Shown piece by piece: positions 33,670 through 40,292 of a DNA stretch of 64,000 bases. How positions within the stretch are numbered: the first letter of the stretch is position 1; every line of letters begins with the position of its first letter. Both the position numbers and the translations under genes were made by a program. A model generated the notes under the pieces. It had not been told where the DNA came from. It made no database searches and worked only from the letters and a program-made list of their open reading frames with translations. The DNA is from DASSUW01 sp963759375 (GTDB lineage Bacteria; Actinomycetota; Thermoleophilia; Solirubrobacterales; Solirubrobacteraceae): positions 230,562 to 294,561 of the forward strand of contig CAVWYY010000011.1 of NCBI GenBank assembly GCA_963759375.1, given 5' to 3'.

Positions 33670-35373
33670 CTATCGCAGGTACTTGTACGGACCGTCCGCG
33701 TGCACGATACGTCCGTCGACGATCGTGAGGTTGGAGCGGATGTCCTTGATCTTGTTGTCGGGGACCTTGAAGTAGTCGTCGCTGAGGACGATCAGGTCCG
33801 CGTGACGCCCCGGCTCCAGCGAGCCGACGCGCCCCTCCTGGTCGATGAACCAGCCGCACTCGACCGTGGCGTGCCGCAGGGCCTCGGTGCGCGTGAGCCG
33901 CTGCTCCGGCGGGACGCCCATGACGCCCGGAAGCATGGTCTGCCCGGTCGTCACGTACCACAGCGTCTGGAACGGAGCCCACGGAGCGACGTTCATCGCG
34001 TCCGTGGCGAGGCACATGTGCGCGCCGCTGTCCATGACGGTCTTGTAGCGCGGGCCCACCGCGCCGTTGCGGACCGCCGAGAACGTCAGCGCCCAGCCGA
34101 CGCCGAGGGCGTTGCCCCGGGCCAGCTGCGCATCGCTGGGCTCGTTGTTGTTCGGGTGCGCGACCCGCCACTTGAGCTTCGACACCGAGTAGACCTTGTT
34201 GCCCTCCTCGAAGCCGGTCAGCAGCGGATCCAGGACGCCGACGTGCGTCTCCACGCTGAGCCGCTTGTTGGCGGCCGCGCGCGTGAACGTCTGGTAGTCG
34301 GGATCGTCCGGCATCATGTCCTCGCCGGGGCCGAGGTAGCGGAACATGTCGTCACCGAGGAAGCCGAACTCGTTGTGCATGTCGGTTTCCTGGCGCGCCC
34401 AGCCGCCGTAGTTGCTCATCGCGTTGAACGCGATGCGGGCGTTGAGGCCCTTGTCGCGGTAGAGCGCCATGGCGCCCTCCTCGACGTGCGTGCCCTCGTT
34501 GATGGCGCCGATCGTGCTCCACGGCGCGGTGTTGCCGCCGGCGTCCTTCCAGGCCGTCAGGCCACGGCTGTTGGCCTCTGCGATGAAGTCCTGCAGGCAC
34601 TTGGCCTCGCCGTCGATGCCCAACTGGTCGAGCTGGGCCAGGATCGCGGCGTTGATCATCGTGGTCGCGGGAGCGGTGACGGCGCCCGTCGGCTTGCCGT
34701 CCGGCCCGAGCGTGACGCCCGGCGAGGTCTCGGTGAGACCGGCCGCGGTCAGTGCGGCCCTGTTCACGCGCGAGCCCGTGATCCCGCTGCCCTGGATCCA
34801 CACCGGGTTGTTGGGGGCCGCGGTATTGAGCTCGTCGTACGTGAAGACGGTCGGGTCGTCGAGCTGGTTGAGGTTCCAGCCGCCCGACGTCGTCCAGATC
34901 CAGCGGCCGTCCGGCAGCTGGTCGGCCTTCGCCTTGTACATGCCCAGTGCCGTGGCCCGCGAGGTGACCAGGTCGAGCCGGACCACCTGCGTCCAGCAGT
35001 GGTAGCCCTCGCGCATGCCGTGGATGTGCCCGTCGATCAACCCTGGGAGCACGCGGCGTCCATTCAGGTCGATCAGCTTGGTCCCGCGCTGGGCCAGCTT
35101 CTTGACCGACTTGGTGCTGCCCGTGGCCATGATCTCGCCGTCGCGCAGCGCGATCGCCTCGACGGTCGAATTGCGCTTGTCGACCGTGGAGATCCTGCCG
35201 TCGTACAGGATCACCGTCGGCACGCCGAGCGTGCCCAGACTCACCTGATCGTCGTCACCGTGGTGGCCGTTGCCGCCCGCGTTCGCGAACACGGCGGTGG
35301 ACCCGGCCGCGACGGCGGCTGCTGCCAGCACCGTCGCGGCTCGCCAGGCCTTACCTCGTGACCCCTCACCCAT
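33670..35373 (-). CDS. Secreted YtcJ-like amidohydrolase
   Basis: 567 residues from ATG at 35373, with GGAGGAGAGG upstream. The signal peptide is TVLAAAAVAAGSTAVFANA. The HxH metal motif is intact (GLIDGHIHGMREG) and the C-terminal amidohydrolase_3 segment is GSLEPGRHADLIVLSDDYF. YtcJ-type enzymes hydrolyse amides or cyclic amides; here it would act outside the cytoplasm. A LacI-type operator lies 22 bases upstream of its start, so it belongs to the same regulon as the transporter operon and could prepare the substrate before uptake. Confidence 0.87.
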   Translation of the reverse strand: MGEGSRGKAWRAATVLAAAAVAAGSTAVFANAGGNGHHGDDDQVSLGTLGVPTVILYDGRISTVDKRNSTVEAIALRDGEIMATGSTKSVKKLAQRGTKLIDLNGRRVLPGLIDGHIHGMREGYHCWTQVVRLDLVTSRATALGMYKAKADQLPDGRWIWTTSGGWNLNQLDDPTVFTYDELNTAAPNNPVWIQGSGITGSRVNRAALTAAGLTETSPGVTLGPDGKPTGAVTAPATTMINAAILAQLDQLGIDGEAKCLQDFIAEANSRGLTAWKDAGGNTAPWSTIGAINEGTHVEEGAMALYRDKGLNARIAFNAMSNYGGWARQETDMHNEFGFLGDDMFRYLGPGEDMMPDDPDYQTFTRAAANKRLSVETHVGVLDPLLTGFEEGNKVYSVSKLKWRVAHPNNNEPSDAQLARGNALGVGWALTFSAVRNGAVGPRYKTVMDSGAHMCLATDAMNVAPWAPFQTLWYVTTGQTMLPGVMGVPPEQRLTRTEALRHATVECGWFIDQEGRVGSLEPGRHADLIVLSDDYFKVPDNKIKDIRSNLTIVDGRIVHADGPYKYLR

Positions 35374-35394
35374 CAAACCACCCCTCTCCTCCGG

Positions 35395-35410
35395 CTGCAA
35401 TCGTTTGCAG
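35395..35410 (-). promoter_or_regulatory. LacI-type operator upstream of the secreted amidohydrolase
   Basis: CTGCAATCGTTTGCAG, the same 16 bases as the site at 16379-16394. It lies 22 bases before the amidohydrolase ATG, a position that would block transcription or early elongation. No convincing -35/-10 pair is evident on the minus strand. Confidence 0.7.
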
Positions 35411-35463
35411 TCCCGTGGCCAGAAAACACACCCTCCCGGCCGGCACCCGGGTAGGGCGTCAGA

Positions 35464-35474
35464 TTGTCAGACCA
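35464..35474. promoter_or_regulatory. FadR/GntR-type operator in the divergent intergenic region
   Basis: TTGTCAGACCA matches the TnGTCnGACnA pattern of FadR-subfamily GntR regulators. It lies between the secreted amidohydrolase and the FadR-like gene, 56 bases before the latter's start, and could serve autoregulation and also affect the amidohydrolase. Confidence 0.6.
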
Positions 35475-35529
35475 CGAACGAGTATCTCCGAGCGGAGAGA
35501 CAGCTGTCAAGGGCGTGTATGTTCGGCTC

Positions 35530-36225
35530 GTGGGATACGAGCCGATCGCCCGTCAGAAGACGTATGAGCTCGTCGCCGAGCGGCTGCTCGCACTGATCTC
35601 CGACGGCGACCTGCAGCCCGGCGACGCGGTGCCGGCCGAGCGCGAACTGGCGCAGGCCTACGGCGTCGGCCGCTCGTCGATCCGCGAGGCGCTGCGGATG
35701 CTCGAGTCCAAGGGCGTCATCCAGTCGGTCGGCAACGGCAGCTTCACCGTCGCCGCGTTCGGCGACACGCTGAACCGGTCGCTCGACTTCCTGATCAGCG
35801 TGGACCAGGCGGACTTCCGGGAGCTGTTCGAGGTGCGTCACATGCTCGAGGCCGAGGCCGCGGCCCTGGCTGCGGAGCGCCACGTCGAGCCCGACATCGC
35901 CGAGATGGCGCGGCAGATCGCCGCGATGCAGGCAGGCCTGCAGTCGGAGGCCGACTTCATCACCGCCGACCTGCGGTTCCACATGGCCGTCGCCCAGGCC
36001 ACCCGCAACCGCCTGATCGTGCACCTCATGCACGCGATCCGGTCGCAGCTCCAGCGCTCGCTGGCCTCCAGCTTCCATGTTCCCGGCAGCCCCGAGCACG
36101 CCATCGAGATGCACCGCCTGATCCTCGACGCCGTCGCCGCCCGCGAGCCCGACGAGGCGCGCCGGCGGATGCACGAGCACGTGACCCGGGTCGCGCTTGA
36201 CAGGAACTCGAGACCGCTGGTCTGA
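35530..36225 (+). CDS. FadR-subfamily GntR transcriptional regulator
   Basis: 231 residues from GTG at 35530. The winged helix reads QKTYELVAERLLALISDGDL and ELAQAYGVGRSSIREALRML. The all-helical FCD ligand domain follows, with metal-site residues in DLRFHMAVAQAT and HRLILDAV. Sites of the form TTGTCnGACCA lie before its own gene and directly over the start of the next, so it probably represses both. FCD regulators respond to organic acids. An upstream GTG at 35515 is an alternative start. Confidence 0.88.
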   Translation: MGYEPIARQKTYELVAERLLALISDGDLQPGDAVPAERELAQAYGVGRSSIREALRMLESKGVIQSVGNGSFTVAAFGDTLNRSLDFLISVDQADFRELFEVRHMLEAEAAALAAERHVEPDIAEMARQIAAMQAGLQSEADFITADLRFHMAVAQATRNRLIVHLMHAIRSQLQRSLASSFHVPGSPEHAIEMHRLILDAVAAREPDEARRRMHEHVTRVALDRNSRPLV

Positions 36226-36236
36226 TTGTCGGACCA
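36226..36236. promoter_or_regulatory. FadR/GntR-type operator at the CopC gene start
   Basis: TTGTCGGACCA, one base different from the site at 35464-35474. Its last base is the first base of the CopC-domain gene ATG, so a bound regulator would block that gene or read-through from fadR. Confidence 0.5.
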
Positions 36237-37156
36237 TGAGGGCGCTGTGCGCCGCCCTGGCGCTCCTGCTCGCGCTGCCCGCCTCGGCGTCCGCGCACGC
36301 AGGCCTGATGTCGAGCACGCCCGGCAACGACGCGGTGGTGGGCGAGTCGCCGCGCGAGCTGGTCCTGACCTTCAGCGAGCCGGTGATCACCAGCGCCGAC
36401 TCGGTGCAGGTGCTCGACGGCGTCGCGAAGCCCGTGCCGATCGGGCGACTGAGCCAGAAGGAGGGTGGCAAGGTCGTGGTCCCGCTCGGGCGCACGCTCG
36501 AGCGCGGCAGCTACACGGTCGTCTGGAAGGTGATCTCGCGCGACCAGGACCCGGTCGACGGCGTGTTCGTGTTCCACGTGTCCACCGGCGGCACGGCCGC
36601 GCTCTCGCCGGCTGCGACGGGCGGCGACGGAGAGAGCACCGCGGCGCAGGTGACGCGGATCGCCTCGTACGTCCTGCTCGGGCTGTGGGTCGCGGGCGCG
36701 GTCCTGCTCGTGTTCGTCGCGCGGCGCCGCCGGCGGCGGCTGGTCGGCGCGCTCGTGGTCGCGGCGCTCGCGCTCGCCGCCATGCCGCTCGTCCGCACCG
36801 CCGTCGATCCCGGCGCCGGCACGGCGCAGGCGCAGACGACGTTCCGCTCGCGGGTGCTGATGGGCGACCTGGAAGGGCGGCTGGCGGTGACGCCGGCCCG
36901 GGCGGGCGCCAACCGGATCGAGCTGACGCTGCCGCGGCCGACGGCCCGGTCGGGCGGCTACTCGCAGGTGCGCGTGCGCGCGACGCTCGAGGCCGCGGGC
37001 AAGGACCTGGCGCTCGCGGCGGTCCGCGGGGCCGACCCGCGCACGTTCACGGTGCGCCGCGCGTACCTGCCGACCCGCGGCAACTGGACGCTGCGTATCT
37101 CGGCCCGCCGCGGGAGCGAGCGCTTCACCGGCACCGTGGCACTGCCCGTGCGCTGA
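36236..37156 (+). CDS. Secreted CopC-domain protein with membrane anchor
   Basis: 306 residues. A signal peptide (LCAALALLLALPASASA) leaves an N-terminal His (HAGLMSSTPG), the copper-brace His of CopC. The CopC beta-barrel ends around residue 120; a membrane helix follows (ASYVLLGLWVAGAVLLVFVA), then an arginine-rich stretch, a second hydrophobic helix and an external C-terminal domain of about 110 residues. The usual copper-binding DGHP is DQDP here (SRDQDPVDG), so one His ligand appears replaced by Asp. It starts 10 bases after fadR. A copper role is plausible but weakened by that change. Confidence 0.8.
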   Translation: MRALCAALALLLALPASASAHAGLMSSTPGNDAVVGESPRELVLTFSEPVITSADSVQVLDGVAKPVPIGRLSQKEGGKVVVPLGRTLERGSYTVVWKVISRDQDPVDGVFVFHVSTGGTAALSPAATGGDGESTAAQVTRIASYVLLGLWVAGAVLLVFVARRRRRRLVGALVVAALALAAMPLVRTAVDPGAGTAQAQTTFRSRVLMGDLEGRLAVTPARAGANRIELTLPRPTARSGGYSQVRVRATLEAAGKDLALAAVRGADPRTFTVRRAYLPTRGNWTLRISARRGSERFTGTVALPVR

Positions 37157-37163
37157 CCTACAC

Positions 37164-37181
37164 TGGTTGTAGACGCAACCA
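37164..37181. promoter_or_regulatory. Inverted repeat at the VOC dioxygenase start
   Basis: TGGTTG-TAGACG-CAACCA forms a 6-base dyad that ends on the A of the ATG. It resembles a MarR-type operator in size. No MarR gene is adjacent, so this is only a candidate. Confidence 0.4.
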
Positions 37182-38015
37182 TGCCCACGCTGCCCGACAC
37201 CCTCCGCCTCGGCCCCGTCGACCTGACGGTGCGCGACCTCGACCGCGCGGTCGCCTGGTACCAGCAGGCGCTCGGCCTGCGCGTGCATCGGCAGGACACC
37301 GGCGTCGCCGAGCTCGGCGACGGCTCCGAGACGACCGTGATCCTCCACGAGGACCCGCAGGCGCTCCCGGCCGGCCGCCACGCCGGCCTCTACCACTACG
37401 CCCTGCTGTACCCGAGCCGCGAGGAGCTGGCCCGCGCCGTCGTCCGCATCGCCGCCACGCGCACGCCGATCGACGGCGCGTCCGACCACGAGACGCACGA
37501 GGCGATCTACCTGCCCGACGCCGACGGCAACGGCATCGAGCTGGCGGCCGACCGACCGCGTGACCAGTGGCCCGACCACCTCGGGTACGCGGGCGGCCCG
37601 AAGCCGCTCGACGTCGACGACCTGCTGGCCACGGTGGCCGGCGAGGACTACGCGCCGCAGGTCGGCGCCCGGGCTCCGCATGGGGCACCTGCACCTGCAC
37701 GTCGGCGATATCGCCGAGGGGCTGCGCTTCTACCGCGACGCCATCGGCTTCGAGGAGCAGGCCGAGATCGGCGGCTCGGCGGCGTTCGTATCGGCCGGCG
37801 GCTACCACCATCACCTCGGCTTCAACACCTGGCGCGGAGCCGGGGTCCCGCCCGCGCCGCAGCACCGCGCCGGCCTGCGCCACTGGACCGTCGAGCTGCC
37901 GACGGCCGACGACGTCGCGGCGGTGCGCGACCGGCTCGAGGAGACCGAGCCCGTCGACGGCGGGTTCGAGGCGCGCGACCCGTGGGGCACCGCGGTGCGC
38001 TTCGTCAGCGCCTGA
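37181..38015 (+). CDS. VOC (glyoxalase/extradiol dioxygenase, CatE-like) protein, frameshifted
   Basis: About 277 residues when the two frames are joined. The first VOC module starts LGPVDLTVRDLDRAVAWYQQ and has the end GNGIELAAD; the second starts MGHLHLHVGDIAEGLRFYRD and has GGYHHHLGFNTW. This two-module layout with a His/Glu metal site matches CatE-type catechol 2,3-dioxygenases. The break is near 37673-37675, where adding one CG/GC unit would join ...QVGAR to ALRMGHLHLHV. I think the protein is intact and the sequence wrong. It may act with the aldehyde dehydrogenase 13 bases downstream. Confidence 0.8.
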
Positions 38016-38028
38016 CAGGATCCGCGTC

Positions 38029-39486
38029 ATGGAGACGCGACTGCTGATCGGCGGCGAGCTGACCGCCGGCAACGGACCTGCCCTCGCCGTCGAGGATCCG
38101 GCGCGCGAGGAGACGCTCGCCGAGGTCGGCACGCCCGACGGGGAGCAGCTCGACGCCGCGATCGCCGCGGCGGTCGCGGCGCAGCGCGAGTGGGCGGCCA
38201 CGCCCGCCGCCGAGCGCGCCGAGGCGCTGCACGAGGTCGCCGCGCGGATGCGCGCGCGCACCGACGAGCTCGCCGAGCTGATGACCCGCGAGGGCGGCAA
38301 GCCCTTGATCGAGAACCGCGACGAGGTCGGCTGGACCGCGAGCGCGTTCGACTTCTACGCCGAGCTGGCGCGGACGTCGGCCGGCCGCGTGATCCCGCCC
38401 GTCGAGTCCTCGCAGCTGGCGCTGGTGCTCAAGGAGCCGCTCGGCGTCGTCGCCTGCATCGTGCCGTGGAACTACCCGCTGCTGCTGCTCGCCTGGAAGC
38501 TCGCGCCGGTGCTGGCCGCCGGCAACGCGGCGATCTGCAAGCCGTCCGAGCTCACGCCGCTCTCGACGCTCGCCCTGGCGCCGTGCGTGGACCACCTGCC
38601 GGCCGGGCTGGTGACGCTCGTGGCGGGCGGCGGCGACGTCGGCGAGCGGCTGGTCGACGACGAGCGCGTGGACGGGATCGCGTTCACGGGCAGCGTCGCG
38701 ACCGGCACGCGGATCGCCGAGCGGGCCGCGAAGCGCGTCGCGCGCGTCAACCTCGAGCTTGGCGGCAAGGACCCCTTCATCGTCTGCGCCGACGTGGCCG
38801 GCGAGATCGAGATCGCCGCCCGCGGCGGCGCGTGGGCCGCGTTCCTGAACGCGGGCCAGGTATGCACGTCGGCCGAGCGGTTCTACGTGGACCGGACCGT
38901 GTACGACGACTTCCTGAACGCGTTCGTCGACCACACGCGCTCGCTCCGGATCGGCGACCCGCTGGACCCGGCGACCGACATCGGGCCGATGGTCAGCGCC
39001 GCGCAGCGCGACAAGGTGCGCGCGCAGGTCGAGTCCGCCGTCGCGGCGGGCGCCGAGCTGGTCGTCGGCGGCGACGGCGCGGGGCTCGACCGCGGCTACT
39101 TCTACGCGCCCGCGGTGGTCACCGGCGCGCCGGCCGAGACCGACCTGCTGCGCGAGGAGACGTTCGGCCCGGTCGCCCCGATCGTGCCGGTGCGCGGACT
39201 CGACGAGGCGATCGAGCTGGCCAACGGCACGCAGTTCGGCCTCGGCGCCAACGTCTACACGCGCGACCTGGAGACGGCGATCCGCTGCGCCCGCGAGCTG
39301 CGCGCCGGCACCGTGTGGATCAACGACCCGCTGACCGACAACGACGCCGGCCCGTTCGGTGGCTTCAAGCGATCCGGCCTCGGCCGCGAGCTCGGCCAGG
39401 AGGGGCTCGACGCCTTCCAGGAGACCAAGCACGTGCACATCGAGACCAAGCTCGAGGTCAAGGACTGGTGGTATCCGTACGGCTGA
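38029..39486 (+). CDS. NAD-dependent aldehyde dehydrogenase (betaine-aldehyde dehydrogenase-like)
   Basis: 485 residues. Cofactor and oxyanion segment VACIVPWNYPLLLLAWK, general base Glu in NLELGGKDPFIV, catalytic Cys279 in NAGQVCTSAERF, and TFGPVAPIVPV near the end: all hallmarks of the ALDH superfamily. It follows the VOC dioxygenase gene closely (13 bases), as in aromatic meta-cleavage sets, though the sequence is closer to betaine or aminobutyraldehyde dehydrogenases. Substrate open. Confidence 0.9.
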   Translation: METRLLIGGELTAGNGPALAVEDPAREETLAEVGTPDGEQLDAAIAAAVAAQREWAATPAAERAEALHEVAARMRARTDELAELMTREGGKPLIENRDEVGWTASAFDFYAELARTSAGRVIPPVESSQLALVLKEPLGVVACIVPWNYPLLLLAWKLAPVLAAGNAAICKPSELTPLSTLALAPCVDHLPAGLVTLVAGGGDVGERLVDDERVDGIAFTGSVATGTRIAERAAKRVARVNLELGGKDPFIVCADVAGEIEIAARGGAWAAFLNAGQVCTSAERFYVDRTVYDDFLNAFVDHTRSLRIGDPLDPATDIGPMVSAAQRDKVRAQVESAVAAGAELVVGGDGAGLDRGYFYAPAVVTGAPAETDLLREETFGPVAPIVPVRGLDEAIELANGTQFGLGANVYTRDLETAIRCARELRAGTVWINDPLTDNDAGPFGGFKRSGLGRELGQEGLDAFQETKHVHIETKLEVKDWWYPYG

Positions 39487-39519
39487 TCACGTCCGCGGCG
39501 TGCGGGACGTTGTAGGGGC

Positions 39520-39993
39520 ATGTACACGACGCTTCATCCGAGCCCGGTCGGCGACATCCTGCTGCGCGCCGACGACGAGGGCCGACTGATCGAGCTGTAC
39601 CTCCGCCACGACGGCGCAACGGACACCGGCGGTCCGTTCGACGCGGCCCGCGAGCAGCTCGACGCCTACTTCGCCGGCGAGCTGGAGCACTTCGACGTGC
39701 CGCTCGCGCTGCACGGCACGGACTTCCAGCTGCGCGTCTGGGAGCAGCTCGCGCAGATCCCGTTCGGCGAGACGATCAGCTACTCGCAGCTGGCCCGGCG
39801 GCTGGGCGATCCCAAGCTCGTGCGGGCGGTCGGGCTGGCGAACGGGCGCAACCCGGTCTCGATCATCATCCCCTGCCATCGCGTTATCGGCGCGGATGGC
39901 TCACTGGTGGGCTACGGCGGCGGGCTCGAGCGGAAGAAGTGGCTGCTCGAGCACGAGGAGGTCTCCTCGGGCCGGCGGCTGCCCGTGGGCTGA
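39520..39993 (+). CDS. ogt: Methylated-DNA-protein cysteine methyltransferase
   Basis: 157 residues. The active-site motif is IIPCHRVIGADG with acceptor Cys119, preceded by the helix-turn-helix IPFGETISYSQLARRLGDPK that binds DNA. It repairs O6-methylguanine by irreversible self-methylation. It lacks the Ada regulatory domain. It probably has its own promoter in the 33-base gap after the aldehyde dehydrogenase or is co-transcribed with it. Confidence 0.93.
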   Translation: MYTTLHPSPVGDILLRADDEGRLIELYLRHDGATDTGGPFDAAREQLDAYFAGELEHFDVPLALHGTDFQLRVWEQLAQIPFGETISYSQLARRLGDPKLVRAVGLANGRNPVSIIIPCHRVIGADGSLVGYGGGLERKKWLLEHEEVSSGRRLPVG

Positions 39994-40001
39994 ACCGCCG
40001 G

Positions 40002-40118
40002 CTACCAGGTGGCGTCGAACAGGCCGGGCCGGTTGACCGGCGGAACCTCGCGCACGACGGGAGTCGTGAACGCGTGGGCGGCGGCGAGCGGCGGGCGGGG
40101 GGTGACGACGACGGTCAT
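40002..40118 (-). CDS. Candidate 38-residue small protein in the ogt-ppc gap
   Basis: The roughly 300-base gap between ogt and ppc holds no recognised gene. On the minus strand ATG at 40118 opens a 38-codon frame starting MTVVVTPRPPLAAAH and ending NRPGLFDATW. No good ribosome site precedes it (AAGGCC abuts the ATG). It lies five bases after the stop of another short frame. No family is recognised, and chance open frames this size are common at high GC. Confidence 0.25.
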   Translation of the reverse strand: MTVVVTPRPPLAAAHAFTTPVVREVPPVNRPGLFDATW

Positions 40119-40122
40119 GGCC

Positions 40123-40200
40123 TTAGCTACGGCGCCCGCGGCGGTTGACGCGGCCGGTCTGGACGGCGTCCGCGTGGATGAGAGCGATCACGGTGTTCAT
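40123..40200 (-). CDS. Candidate 25-residue small peptide in the ogt-ppc gap
   Basis: ATG at 40200 opens a 25-codon frame, MNTVIALIHADAVQTGRVNR and five more residues, ending in TAA. GGAG lies about fifteen bases upstream, too far for a good ribosome site. With the frame at 40002-40118 it would form a two-cistron unit. Evidence is only position and tandem order. Confidence 0.2.
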   Translation of the reverse strand: MNTVIALIHADAVQTGRVNRRGRRS

Positions 40201-40292
40201 GGACCGCATACTCGCTCCATGTGACATCCGGCTCTATCGCGGTGCCCTGCGTCCCGGAGTTCGAGTTTCCGACCCCCCGAGTGCGGCCACCC

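Noticed and set aside
40002..40118. RiPP (lasso-type) precursor peptide ending NRPGLFDATW
   Set aside because: No protease, cyclase or recognition-element gene is nearby and the possible core is too short.
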